Source: Chitinophaga ginsengisoli
Lineage (GTDB): Bacteria; Bacteroidota; Bacteroidia; Chitinophagales; Chitinophagaceae
Length of the DNA: 64,000 bases
Assembly (NCBI RefSeq): GCF_003014595.1
Contig: NZ_PYGK01000019.1
Span: 1-64,000, forward strand
Direction: 5' to 3'
Under the pieces are notes generated by a model. That model saw only the letters and a program-made list of their open reading frames with translations, was not told where the DNA came from and did not search any database. Both the position numbers and the translations under genes were made by a program. Of the stretch, positions 1 to 8,221 are shown piece by piece (the first letter of the stretch is position 1; each line of letters starts with the position of its first letter).

Positions 1-110
1 AAATAATACTCAAATATCTGCCCAATATCTATATAATACACTATACCGCATTCCAGCTAGATTTGTCCCAGATAAATAACAATCAATATATAGCAATCTA
101 TACTGCCGTA

Positions 111-153
111 TATAAAAATAAAGAGGGTGCCTCTTTATTTTTGAGACACCCTC
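111..153 (-). terminator. Rho-independent terminator after the last immunity-like gene
   Basis: On the minus strand an 11-bp stem (123-133 with 143-153, one G-T pair) is followed by a T-rich tail. The stem overlaps the last codons of the 135-422 gene. It probably ends the minus-strand immunity-like gene cluster that extends from about 2950. Confidence 0.6.
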
Positions 154-422
154 GAAAATTTCCAAGGATCATTGGGAGAGGGTCTAGTAGCCCGGTATCC
201 CAAAGGCAAATCTGATACTGCAAGAAGCGTTGAATCATAAGAAATTGCCTCGCCTAAACCAGTCACATTGTAATCCGAGTCTTCAACTCCTTGAGTTGCA
301 CCTGTAAATTCCCACATTCCATCATCTTCGTGATGGAAAACGTTTAGTATAGGCTCACCTTTTCTGAACACCCATTTAGAAACTATAACTGCAGTATTTA
401 AATCCTCATTAAAAGTTTTCAT
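135..422 (-). CDS. Small hypothetical protein, immunity-like, paralogue of 1206-1508
   Basis: A 95-residue soluble protein without signal peptide or membrane segment. It is clearly homologous to the 100-residue product of 1206-1508: both have EPILN(V/I)FHHE, DG(M/A)WEFTG and DLPLGYRA(T/F)R in the same order and end in a PW motif. I recognise this as a small cytosolic type often found beside polymorphic toxins, but I know no biochemical function. It lies last in a minus-strand string that begins with an RHS toxin remnant and an Imm26-like gene, so an immunity or anti-toxin role is inferred from context only. The reading frame is intact, although the gene just upstream (500-1037) is broken. Confidence 0.6.
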   Translation of the reverse strand: MKTFNEDLNTAVIVSKWVFRKGEPILNVFHHEDDGMWEFTGATQGVEDSDYNVTGLGEAISYDSTLLAVSDLPLGYRATRPSPNDPWKFSRVSQK

Positions 423-499
423 TCATTTGGTTTTTATTCTTATTAGAAAATACCTCTGTGGGTGATCCTTTCTGGAAATAAGTACTACTTTTCATTATG

Positions 500-1037
500 C
501 TACTGAATAATAAACTTCGATCCGTCGGTAGTTAACTCGGCTTTCGTCTTATTTACCCAGTCGATGAAATTCTTAGTTCCATAACTCTCTGAAGTGACAT
601 TTTTATCTTTAACCAACAACGTCTTTTAAATGCTGTAAATAGTTTGTCTGCCCAGTTTAAAAATTCCTCGTCTTTTTGAAAAAGACGCTTGCCTTCATAA
701 TATTGCGTGTCAAAATACAATCTGCTTCGGTGAAGTTCTTTGTTACTGTAAGGGTAAAAGCCGCCAATAGCAAATTCTATAGCATTACTTCTAGTTGTGT
801 CTATAGAATATTCTTGCCTGGTATCAAGATACCCATAAGTTAGCGTATTCAAATATTCCTCTTTGCAAAGGCAAACCTAAAAAACAAAATCCTGATTTCT
901 TTCAGTGTCGTAGTTAATAGGCTGCCCGGATTTGGGGTATGCTTCATAATAATTTCACAGCCCATGCTCATAAAAAAATGCCAAACTGCCGATATATCAT
1001 CCGGCGCTAAAAAGAAATTCACCTGTTTTGAATTCAT
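500..1037 (-). pseudogene. Broken copy of the 1717-2256 gene
   Basis: Conceptual translation follows the 179-residue product of 1717-2256 from start (MNSKQVNFFLAP, identical) to end (TDGSKFII), but the frame is lost. A one-base deletion near 920 shifts the frame at the position of SGQP in the intact copy. The restored frame then contains a TAG (VF*VCLCKEEYLN). A second one-base deletion near 630 shifts it again after TAFKR. The tail LLVKDKN...NFIDWVNKTKAEL is recovered in the third frame and ends at 500-502. Two separate ORFs (553-852 and 849-1037) are pieces of this relic, not genes. Confidence 0.85.
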
Positions 1038-1205
1038 TTTTCATACAATTAGAATATCAATTATATAATGGGAACCAAGGGCGTTGATCGTTGAAGTATA
1101 TTTGATTTTTCGTAATTAAAGACAGCACATAAAACCTGTGTATTATACTTAAAGTAAAGGAGGAAACCCATATTTAAGCTCCCCGTTTTTTAAGAATATG
1201 CCGTA

Positions 1206-1508
1206 TTAAAACTGATGCCTATTCTGATCAGGAATTGGTGAGAGCTGCCAAGGATCAATTGGTGATGATCTGAATGCCCTATACCCTAAGGGTAAGTCTG
1301 CTACTTCAAAAATCCCAGGATCTATATTAATCATTTCCGACAATAGAATAACATTGTAATCTGTATCTACTATTGCCTGAGTTTGCCCAGTAAATTCCCA
1401 AGCGCCATCTTCCTCATGATGAAATATATTCAATATAGGTTCGCGGTTCTTTATAATGAATCGAGTAGTAAATACAAGCGTCGTCGGTTTATCTTTGAAA
1501 GCCTTCAT
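1206..1508 (-). CDS. Small hypothetical protein, immunity-like, paralogue of 135-422
   Basis: A 100-residue soluble protein, paralogue of the 135-422 product, sharing FHHE, DGAWEFTG and ADLPLGYRA. With the upstream gene 1717-2256 it forms a two-gene unit (long gene then short gene). The same arrangement repeats downstream as 500-1037 plus 135-422, so the pair was duplicated in tandem. No catalytic motif is visible. The function is unknown; its place in a toxin-immunity graveyard suggests an orphan immunity gene. The short overlapping ORF on the opposite strand (1383-1613) has no support. Confidence 0.65.
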   Translation of the reverse strand: MKAFKDKPTTLVFTTRFIIKNREPILNIFHHEEDGAWEFTGQTQAIVDTDYNVILLSEMINIDPGIFEVADLPLGYRAFRSSPIDPWQLSPIPDQNRHQF

Positions 1509-1668
1509 TGCTTAAGTTTTGTGGTTTTATTTGGTCGTGCTAAATTCTCTTTTATGTTAATAATACATGCATCTATTACGAAGTGCAGCACGGCTTTCGA
1601 ATTAGAGTTTTAGTCAATGCAAATATTGAAACAACTTCACTTAACTCATAAATTATACGACAAAATTC

Positions 1669-1689
1669 ACAGGTTACGCCGTAACCTGT
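1669..1689 (-). terminator. Hairpin between duplicated units
   Basis: A perfect 9-bp stem (ACAGGTTAC, loop GCC, GTAACCTGT) lies just downstream of the 1717-2256 gene on the minus strand. The minus-strand tail is only moderately T-rich (GAATTTTG). The plus-strand side is followed by seven A residues. It is possibly a weak terminator. Confidence 0.35.
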
Positions 1690-1716
1690 AAAAAAATCAG
1701 AGTACTATTCAGACCA

Positions 1717-2256
1717 TCAGGGGACAATAAACTTCGATCCGTCGACGGTCATGGTCGCCCTCGTTCTATTCACCCAATTAATTAAATTTCTTGTACCATA
1801 AATATCTCGCAAGATGCTTTTATCCTTCACTAGAAAAGCCTTCTTAAAGGCTTTAAATATATTGTCTGCCCAGAATAAGAATTCTTCATCCCTTTGGAAA
1901 AGGCTATCGCCTTCACAATACCGCGAAACAAAATATAATCTGCTCCTATGAATTTCTTTGTTGCTGTAAGGATAAAATCCGCCAATAGAAAATTCTATCG
2001 CATTACTCTTAAGTATGTCTATATAATACTCCTGTCTGCATTCAAGACATCGAAATGCCAGCGTTTCCAAGAATTCTGGCGTGCAGAGATAAAGGTGAAA
2101 AGCATCTTTCAGATCTTTTTTTATATCAAAGTATACAGGCTGTCCAGATTTACGAGTATTTTCCTGGACAACTTCACAACCCACCTCTGTAAAAAAATTA
2201 ATCACTTCTGCCTGATCTTCTGGTGCTAAAAAGAAATTTACCTGTTTTGAATTCAT
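1717..2256 (-). CDS. Hypothetical protein of a toxin-associated gene pair
   Basis: A 179-residue soluble protein with no signal peptide. It begins MNSKQVNFFLAPEDQAEVINFF, has a central IGGFYPYSNKE motif and ends with NWVNRTRATM...DGSKFIVP. I do not recognise a named family. The intact copy sits upstream of its small partner (1206-1508), and a decayed copy lies at 500-1037. Comparison of the copies shows that NFFLAP, IEF(S/A)IGGFYPYSNKE, HRSRLYF and the terminal W(V/I)N...DGSKFI are the conserved parts. From position (downstream of Imm26-like and RHS remnants) it may be an immunity protein; this is inference. Confidence 0.7.
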   Translation of the reverse strand: MNSKQVNFFLAPEDQAEVINFFTEVGCEVVQENTRKSGQPVYFDIKKDLKDAFHLYLCTPEFLETLAFRCLECRQEYYIDILKSNAIEFSIGGFYPYSNKEIHRSRLYFVSRYCEGDSLFQRDEEFLFWADNIFKAFKKAFLVKDKSILRDIYGTRNLINWVNRTRATMTVDGSKFIVP

Positions 2257-2472
2257 TAGCCATGAAATTTTACATGTCCACCTTGTGAAGGATATGAAAA
2301 TAAACTGTATAAATACACACTTTTAAATGCAAAATATAAGCTGTTGCTGGATTAAAATCTGAATCCGATGTTAATGGATTAAATTTTCACTTCACTATCG
2401 TCGTATCTTATATGTTCAAGATCACGGGAATACCCCATCAGGGAACAATAAATTTCGGAAAATATTGCCGTA

Positions 2473-2949
2473 TTATTTTACGGAATCAGGCTTTTGAAGT
2501 TTAAGCGATTCAGCCGAACCATTACGTCTGCCAGCCAAATAGTCACATAAGCGCTCTTCAACGTGCTCGGCTTCCCATACTGAAGCTGCATCCAAACCCA
2601 AACATTCCTCATAGCTTGATCGAGTTATCTTTCCTGTATTGGTATCATACAACTCAATAACTTCCGGATTCTTGATGTTTTGTATAAATTTCATCGGTAA
2701 CACCTGAAGAGTTGTTGGAATATCATCTTTTGCTATCTTTTCCCATCTCCCCGAAGTTATAGCCTCTTTCACCACTGCAACGCTGAATAATACATCGCTA
2801 TTCGCAATACGACTTACATCCTCATCAACGTTATCGGTAAAATAATTGTAAAAAGCATAATTTGCCTTTTCCAATATTCTGCCATAGGCCATTTTTTTAC
2901 ACGGCAATTCAATTTTGAAAACTGAGCCTGGTGTTATTTGTTGTCTCAT
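2473..2949 (-). CDS. Imm26-like immunity protein
   Basis: A 158-residue protein starting MRQQITPGSVFKIEL, then YGRILEKANYAFYNYF. This resembles the Imm26 immunity family, whose members begin with a short PGxxxxIxL strand and a Y-G/A-x-(I/V)L segment. The frame is open 15 codons further upstream to 2994, but those codons (MEAAEDYIKNRISND) read as the tail of the adjoining toxin domain, so I prefer the internal ATG at 2949. It presumably bound and neutralised the toxin whose remains lie immediately upstream at 2950-4000. The coding frame is intact, which fits an immunity gene outliving its toxin. The family call is from memory of motifs, not a search. Confidence 0.6.
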   Translation of the reverse strand: MRQQITPGSVFKIELPCKKMAYGRILEKANYAFYNYFTDNVDEDVSRIANSDVLFSVAVVKEAITSGRWEKIAKDDIPTTLQVLPMKFIQNIKNPEVIELYDTNTGKITRSSYEECLGLDAASVWEAEHVEERLCDYLAGRRNGSAESLKLQKPDSVK

Positions 2950-4000
2950 ATCATTGCTTATTCTATTTTTTATATAGTCTTCAGCAGCTTCCATATATTC
3001 ATCTTTGTTAGGATTGTTGTGGCTGATATCATTGATGGCATTTCCAGATGTGCCACCATCTGATTTGCACCACCGTTTTTTTTATTCCAATCTATTCTAG
3101 ACCACGACCTGCCTTTGTATCATCAGTCGCGTGCTGAAGTCTTGCGGGTTTATGCGTATCGTTCATGTGGTGGCCTCTATCTCTATCTTCTACATTTGCT
3201 CCGGTGTCTTCGTTGAAGGTCCAGTACTTCTTCCTGTATAATTTCCATCCTTTTTCGGGTCTTTAGCGTCCTTCTGACATATTACAGTAGTTTTATCACC
3301 TTTCTTCTTATTACCATTATCATTTGGTGACGCCGCACTTTGATTTAGCTTTTGAATTCTGTGTCTTCTGCTGTGCTGGTGCATTCGCTGCTGGCTGCTT
3401 AGCTGGCGTTTTCGCCATACTCAACTGCGCCCCATTTTTAACGGATGAACGTGGTTGACGATACAGCTCCTGCTGCTGCCAATATTCTCCATTACCTGCC
3501 TCCAGTCAACCTGTTCGGCCTTGTCTACAGCCTGCATGATCACAACCGTAAGTCCTGTTGCAGCACCTAGAGCCTCAAGACCCGCTACAATTGCAGGAAT
3601 AGCTATAGCAAAGCCAGGAATAGGTCTTTTTCCATCCGGGTCACCAAATTTAATAGGATTATTGGCTCCAAAGTGATATGGTGAAAAATTTTCCTGATCT
3701 TTTGTTTCTGAATCGATCTGGAGGAAGCGACTTATCTGCGCATTGTACGTTCTGGCATTAAAATCATACAGCCCTACTTCTGAGCCGTCGCTCAACTCTT
3801 CACTTTGCAATTCGTTGCCGTTATTCAATGTATTAACTGCTTCTCTATCTCCTTTGCGTGAGTAATCTTCCAATTGAGGTCTCGTATAAGGTAGGAACCA
3901 CAGCATTTGCATCCAGACTTGGTTCATATTTATGTTGTGATAGAAGTTAACCACTTCAAACGGTTTCTCGTCAATTCGTTTTTCGGTATAATTACTCCGC
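2950..4000 (-). pseudogene. Remnant of an RHS-family polymorphic toxin (core end plus toxin domain)
   Basis: The 3421-3997 frame encodes the typical end of an RHS core (YDFNARTYNAQISRFLQID, then YHFGANNPIKFGDPDGK) and a hydrophobic linker. It lacks the thousands of upstream bases an RHS gene needs and is preceded by a stop near 3998. Beyond the core, the toxin region can be followed only by changing frames: KNGAQLSMAKTPAKQ; then GNYTGRSTGPSTKTPEQ (near 3200-3240); VEDRDRGHHMNDTHKPARL; HATDDTKAGRGLE followed by TAG at 3092-3094; then GGTSGNAIND and NNPNKDEYMEAAEDY. That motif order is the common YTGR/HH/RGREQ/GGTSGN RHS C-terminal toxin type. At least three frameshifts and one stop make it non-functional. 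Confidence 0.75.
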
Positions 4001-4059
4001 TAATTGGCTGGAAATGTGGAATGTGGGCCGTTAGTAAGAATAGCCACCAGAGCGGGTTG

Positions 4060-4092
4060 AAATAAAAATAGGCGTTCGCAGTGAACGCCTAT
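4060..4092 (-). terminator. Hairpin terminator
   Basis: A perfect 10-bp stem (ATAGGCGTTC at 4068-4077 with GAACGCCTAT at 4083-4092, loop GCAGT). On the minus strand it is followed by a TTTTTATTTC tail. It sits between the RHS remnant and a gene-poor stretch, so it would have ended a minus-strand transcript coming from about 4300. Confidence 0.6.
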
Positions 4093-4723
4093 CAGAACTT
4101 GTATTCCCGCTGGGATTCACTACCTAGGACCCATACATTAAAAGTGGATGCTCTACTACCAACGGAACCAAGGGATCAATGATAATCCTACCCCTATACA
4201 CTTCCTTCCATTTCAAACACTGCAACAGCCTTTGGAATCTATCATTGAGGCACGCAGGATTCAAAGCAAGGTAATAGTACAGAAAAATCGTAAAAGGACA
4301 CGCATCGGTCGCGAACAGTGCTCCTAACTGTGGCACTACCAGATATCTAAAAAATCTTATCTTTACCCAGTCGGTAAAAGCGGAATTATTCTCCCGGACT
4401 ACGATCTAAAACAATTAAGGAATCGTCAACAGAACTGCGCAGAATAACTACCAATCGACATTAACATAAATCGTATAAAGCTCTTTACATAGTCTCCTAT
4501 CTGTACTGCGGTGCGTAATCCGTGAGCGTACAACAGAAGAGATATGCATGAAATTGATTACTAATTATTTGCGAAGGCTTCAAATCCAGTCTGCACGACT
4601 GATGGAGTGTGTAAGTCGAACTAAATTTACGGATAACGTCAAGATTTAAAGCGGTGAGTAAATCCGTGAGTAACTGAAAGCTCATCCGTGAAAACAAGCC
4701 ACTAGACTAACAATCAAAGATTT
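4093..4723. other. Gene-poor decayed stretch
   Basis: No convincing gene. Two short minus-strand ORFs (4124-4336, 70 codons; 4497-4697, 66 codons) have no recognisable motif, no clear ribosome binding site and unusual composition. The first ends just before the 4060-4092 hairpin and could be the tail of a lost gene. The rest looks like degraded remains upstream of the truncated RHS gene. Confidence 0.4.
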
Positions 4724-4724
4724 G

Positions 4725-4746
4725 TTCGAATCTTGTCATCCCGACT
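4725..4746 (+). other. tRNA 3'-end-like relic
   Basis: GTTCGAATC followed by TTGTCATCCCGAC resembles the T-loop and 3' acceptor strand of a tRNA with a CGGGATG acceptor stem. The T-stem pairs poorly and no 5' tRNA part lies upstream, so it is not a functional tRNA. It may be an attachment-site scar left by integration or loss of a mobile element. Confidence 0.3.
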
Positions 4747-4783
4747 GAAAAAAGAAGCCCTTCAGATCATTAGATTTGAAGGG
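4747..4783 (-). terminator. Terminator of the SDR-Crp operon
   Basis: An 11-bp stem with one G-T pair (4758-4768 with 4773-4783, loop of 4) is followed on the minus strand by CTTCTTTTTTC. It lies 73 bp past the stop of the Crp-family gene. The CCTTCA...TGAAGG core is shared with hairpins at 6446-6479 and 22565-22618. Confidence 0.75.
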
Positions 4784-4855
4784 ATCTTAAATTCTTCGCA
4801 AAAGCTTCATCACATCGGGGGTGACATTAAAGAATATTAAGAATCAGACCAATAT

Positions 4856-5428
4856 TTATTCCCGTATATTCCTTCTTATTCTACTTAGCGATGACTGGGT
4901 AATGCCAAGATAGGACGCAAGATAAGACAATGGGATTCTATTTGCCAGCGTGGGAAAATTTGTCAGGAACCTGAGATAGCGTTCTTTTGCATCATCAGCC
5001 ATCATAGGACTGATCCGGTTGACTTTATCAACCATCCCTTTGGCTGTTATTTTCCCTATGATCATATCCCAGCCAACGATGGTCATTGATAACTCATCTA
5101 ATGCATTCTTCGATATAGCGATGTATTCACAGTCAGTTACTGCCTGTACATACTCAACAGCGGGAATGCCCTGGTTTAAGCTTTCCACATCTGCAATAAA
5201 ATGATTCTCATCAAAAAAATACTTAGTGATCTCGTCGCCTTTATTGTTATAATAGCACACACGCATAACCCCTTCCGTGAGGAAAATAACCTCCCGGAAT
5301 ATCTTTCCTGCTTCGTGATAATATGTATCTTTCCTTATTGTCTTTACCTTTGCCTTGCTTTTAACAAGGTCTATTTGTTGCAGGTTAAGTTGTCCAAACT
5401 GCAATAAATAATTAATCAGTTGTTCCAT
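4856..5428 (-). CDS. Crp/Fnr family transcriptional regulator
   Basis: A 190-residue cytosolic regulator. Residues about 20-115 form a cyclic-nucleotide-binding type beta-barrel (KTIRKDTYYHEAGKIFREVIF, then GVMRVCYYNNKGDEIT). The C-terminal helix-turn-helix is LASYLGITQSSLSRIRR. The proline-rich RFLTNFPTLANRIPLSYLASYLGIT segment is typical of the Bacteroidota Crp-like group, whose effector is usually unknown. It starts 7 bp after the SDR stop, so both are one minus-strand operon. It probably controls the SDR or its own operon (inference). Confidence 0.85.
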   Translation of the reverse strand: MEQLINYLLQFGQLNLQQIDLVKSKAKVKTIRKDTYYHEAGKIFREVIFLTEGVMRVCYYNNKGDEITKYFFDENHFIADVESLNQGIPAVEYVQAVTDCEYIAISKNALDELSMTIVGWDMIIGKITAKGMVDKVNRISPMMADDAKERYLRFLTNFPTLANRIPLSYLASYLGITQSSLSRIRRNIRE

Positions 5429-5435
5429 AAATATT

Positions 5436-6248
5436 CTATTTCATCTGACTCATTAACATCTTATCGAATGCCTTATCAGACAATATTCTCCTGATAAACA
5501 ACATGGGTTTGGCCATAGCTCCTCCAATATATCTCGTTTTAGGATGATTTGCTTCAATGCCTTTCAGTATAAGTTTGGCTATCACAACGGGATCGACCGC
5601 ATTCTTCTCCATCGATGAATACATTTTTTCAATTCCTAAAGCTAGCTTACTGTATACAGTATTACCGGAAACACGCATCAGATCTGCAGCACCAATAGCT
5701 ATCATTTCGGATTTTGTACCGCCAGGTTCAATAACTATCACATCTACTCCAAATTCTCTTACTTCATTTCTTAGCGCATCGCTCAAACCTTCTATTGCAA
5801 ACTTACTAGCATGATACCAACTTCCCATAGGTAAGCCAACTTTGCCTCCTACGGAAGATATATTGATGATCTTCCCGTATTTATTTTCACGCATACCTGG
5901 CAACACTAATTGTATCAGCCGGGCAGCACCGAACAGATTTATTTCCAGTTGATTTTTAGCTTCTGCAATTGGCACGTCTTCCAGAGAGCCATAAGAGCCA
6001 AGGCCTGCACTGTTTATAAGTACATCTACTTTCCCTACTTCTGAAATTATTTTCTTAATACAGAACACAATACTATCGTCACGGGTAATATCAAGTGCAA
6101 TAATATTTACACCGTACTTTATTAATTCCTGTAGCTTTTCAGCTCTGCGTGCTGCACCATAAACGTTATATCCTTTTTGGGACAGGTAAATAGCGGTTGC
6201 CTTACCAATTCCGGAAGAAGCCCCTGTAACCAATACTGTCTTTGCCAT
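5436..6248 (-). CDS. SDR family oxidoreductase
   Basis: A classical short-chain dehydrogenase of about 270 residues. It has the NAD(P)-binding TGASSGIG motif at residues 8-15, the NSAG motif, the catalytic Ser-Tyr-Lys set (ISSVGG, then YHASK) and a PGG after the YxxxK. I place the start at the ATG at 6248 (MAKTVLVTGASSGIG). An upstream in-frame ATG at 6329 would add 27 residues that families lack and would fall in the probable promoter region. It is the first gene of an operon with the downstream Crp-family regulator. The substrate cannot be read from sequence. Confidence 0.85.
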   Translation of the reverse strand: MAKTVLVTGASSGIGKATAIYLSQKGYNVYGAARRAEKLQELIKYGVNIIALDITRDDSIVFCIKKIISEVGKVDVLINSAGLGSYGSLEDVPIAEAKNQLEINLFGAARLIQLVLPGMRENKYGKIINISSVGGKVGLPMGSWYHASKFAIEGLSDALRNEVREFGVDVIVIEPGGTKSEMIAIGAADLMRVSGNTVYSKLALGIEKMYSSMEKNAVDPVVIAKLILKGIEANHPKTRYIGGAMAKPMLFIRRILSDKAFDKMLMSQMK

Positions 6249-6589
6249 TTTTTTTATTTTAGCATTTAAAGAATGAAACAAAGGTCGTTCAAGTAAAAAT
6301 GATAAGATTTGTCTTTTGGCAAAAAACAAGTATGGAAATAATTTTCCTGCTATAACGAAAAATAATGGCTCACTGGTGGCAATATAAGAAAGTATTCAAT
6401 AAACGAGTTCGACAATTGTCCATCCTTCCCCGACCAGCAATTTACAAGAGCCTTCAAGTCGTTTGATTTGAAGGCTCTTTTTGGTTCGAAGTATTATTGA
6501 TAAGAGTCCGGTTAATTCTAAGGAAAACAAGAATGTCTGACCGAATTATGAACCCACAATCCGAGCAGAGAGGGATTGATACTCCTTAC
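6249..6589. other. Intergenic region with one hairpin
   Basis: No gene is seen in these 341 bases. They contain the conserved CCTTCAA hairpin at 6446-6479 and, just before it, TCCATCCTTCCCCGACCA, which looks faintly like a tRNA 3' end. Confidence 0.5.
6446..6479 (+). repeat. Conserved hairpin of the CCTTCAA family, terminator-like
   Basis: A stem of 12 perfect pairs (AAGAGCCTTCAA with TTGAAGGCTCTT), extendable to 15 with a G-T pair, loop GTTT, followed on the plus strand by TTTTTGG. No plus-strand gene precedes it. The core and loop position match 4758-4783 and 22565-22618. Confidence 0.6.
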
Positions 6590-7012
6590 TTATGAAGCGA
6601 GTCGCCGGCCGATCAAATGGTCTACACTGTATTTGCCAGCCCCTAACAGCAGAATTGCTGTGTAGACCAACAAATAATAAAAACCGCCAGCAGCCTCTCC
6701 AAAGATATCGCCGTGGTGAGCTACAAACACAATGACTATTGAAGTAATTAAGAGAGGAATAATTGCCAGGCGGGTAAACAAACCAATAACCAGGAGCACT
6801 GAACAGAATATTTCAGCAATAATAACCAACCATAAGGATGCTGTACTGCCTAAACCCAGAAAGTTCATAAACTCTCCTACAATTTCGCCAAAATCCTTCA
6901 ATTTAAAAAAGCCATGAGGCATCATCAGGATGCCAAAACCAATTCGCAAAACCAAGGAAGCCAGATCGGCATAACACCAGGACAAACTGCGAATAAATAG
7001 ATTCTTCATCAT
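6590..7012 (-). CDS. DoxX family membrane protein
   Basis: About 140 residues when started at the ATG at 7012 (MMKNLFIRSLSW). The in-frame ATG at 7120 would add 36 polar residues that the family lacks. Four hydrophobic helices are visible. LRIGFGILMMPHGFFKL in the first helix region and GLFTRLAIIPLLI are typical DoxX features. DoxX-like proteins are small inner-membrane proteins linked to redox or thiosulfate-quinone chemistry in some organisms, but most Bacteroidota members are uncharacterised. It is a single gene, divergent from the sensor kinase at 7175. Confidence 0.8.
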   Translation of the reverse strand: MMKNLFIRSLSWCYADLASLVLRIGFGILMMPHGFFKLKDFGEIVGEFMNFLGLGSTASLWLVIIAEIFCSVLLVIGLFTRLAIIPLLITSIVIVFVAHHGDIFGEAAGGFYYLLVYTAILLLGAGKYSVDHLIGRRLAS

Positions 7013-7174
7013 TTGATTATTTTTAGATAAAGCCACTGAATATTGTAGCCCACATAAAGAGAATCCCTTTTTTACCGCTTTTCTATTTTTTAATGACTTA
7101 CAAGAAATATAAATGACCAATTGAATTGGCCATTTTTTTTCTAATTCCGGTTGATTTTATTTTATTTTACCAAT

Positions 7175-8221
7175 ATGCGAGGAATGGGTAAAAGTATTTT
7201 AGACAAGCGTTGGTTTCAGGAACTGCTGATTGTAGTCGTAGCATTCCTTTTTTCAACATTAAACTCCTGGGATCTATTTACAAACTGGCAAGATGCCCAA
7301 AAAGCAATCGTCATATTTTTAATAACTTATGCCCATTCACAAGTCAATCGTTTCTTTTTACTTCCGCTTTTGTTGCAAACACATAAATATTTTGCCTATT
7401 TAACTTATAGCATGCTCCTGACTTTTTTCTTCGGCGGTGTATTGTACCTGGTATATACCAATTGGTTTCACACCCAGGCGGTAAGTAATCTTACTGAGGT
7501 TCAAAAATATCTTATCCACGTAATTTGTTGTGTATTAAGTCTGGCAACTATGCTTACCCCTTTTTTGTTATTGCATTTGTATACAGAACAAAAGAAAAAG
7601 GTTGCGGCACAACTCGCCATGAATCAAATGGAGTTAAAAGTTTTGCAATCTCAACTTAATCCGCATTTTCTATTCAATACATTTAATAATATTTATGGTA
7701 TCAGCTTGCAGCATCCATCCAGCGTTCCTGACCTTCTATTGCAGGTTTCAAAATTGATGCGATACCAGTTGGAGAGCCATGCCCACCAATGGGTAAATTT
7801 GGGAGATGAACTCTCGTTTATTGAAGGATATATTGCATTGGAAGAAGAAAGACTTGGATCGCGGTGTGCTATAAGTTATGAATACATTAATGAAACAGCA
7901 GGTACTTCTTTCTTCATAGCACCGCTGTTGTTGATAGCGTATATTGAAAACGCTTTTAAACATGGCACCGACAATGTGGATGGTAGTTTCGTTAATATTA
8001 ATATTCATGTGACAAATGATATGATTAATATGAGAATTATAAATTCTATGCCACCTGGAAGAAAGAAAAACGATGATTTTACGGGTGTTGGACTCAAAAA
8101 CGCAAACCACAGATTGAATTTATTATATGAAGAAAAATACAGACTGGATATAAATTCAAATTCAGATGCCTATTCCGTAAATCTCGTTTTACCTCTAATC
8201 AAACACAAAAATGCAGCATAA
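7175..8221 (+). CDS. LytS-type sensor histidine kinase
   Basis: A 348-residue membrane kinase. Four membrane helices fill residues about 10-145. A short linker leads to the His_kinase domain with QLNPHFLFNTFNN (phospho-His about residue 164), an N-box (YIENAFKHG) and a G-box (GVGLKNANHRL). There is no separate input domain, so the membrane helices probably sense the signal. The frame is open from a TTG at 7151; the ATG at 7175 (MRGMGKS) is the better start. Its stop overlaps the start of the LytTR regulator by 11 bp, which indicates translational coupling as a two-component pair. Confidence 0.85.
   Translation: MRGMGKSILDKRWFQELLIVVVAFLFSTLNSWDLFTNWQDAQKAIVIFLITYAHSQVNRFFLLPLLLQTHKYFAYLTYSMLLTFFFGGVLYLVYTNWFHTQAVSNLTEVQKYLIHVICCVLSLATMLTPFLLLHLYTEQKKKVAAQLAMNQMELKVLQSQLNPHFLFNTFNNIYGISLQHPSSVPDLLLQVSKLMRYQLESHAHQWVNLGDELSFIEGYIALEEERLGSRCAISYEYINETAGTSFFIAPLLLIAYIENAFKHGTDNVDGSFVNINIHVTNDMINMRIINSMPPGRKKNDDFTGVGLKNANHRLNLLYEEKYRLDINSNSDAYSVNLVLPLIKHKNAA

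Noticed and set aside
553-1037. Two small separate minus-strand genes
   Set aside because: Together they form one frameshifted copy of the 1717-2256 gene.
4497-4697. 66-codon minus-strand ORF
   Set aside because: No motif, no start signal, and it lies in decayed sequence; only mentioned as part of the gene-poor region.
4700-4746. Complete tRNA gene
   Set aside because: Only a 3'-end-like segment is present; the T-stem mispairs and no anticodon arm precedes it.
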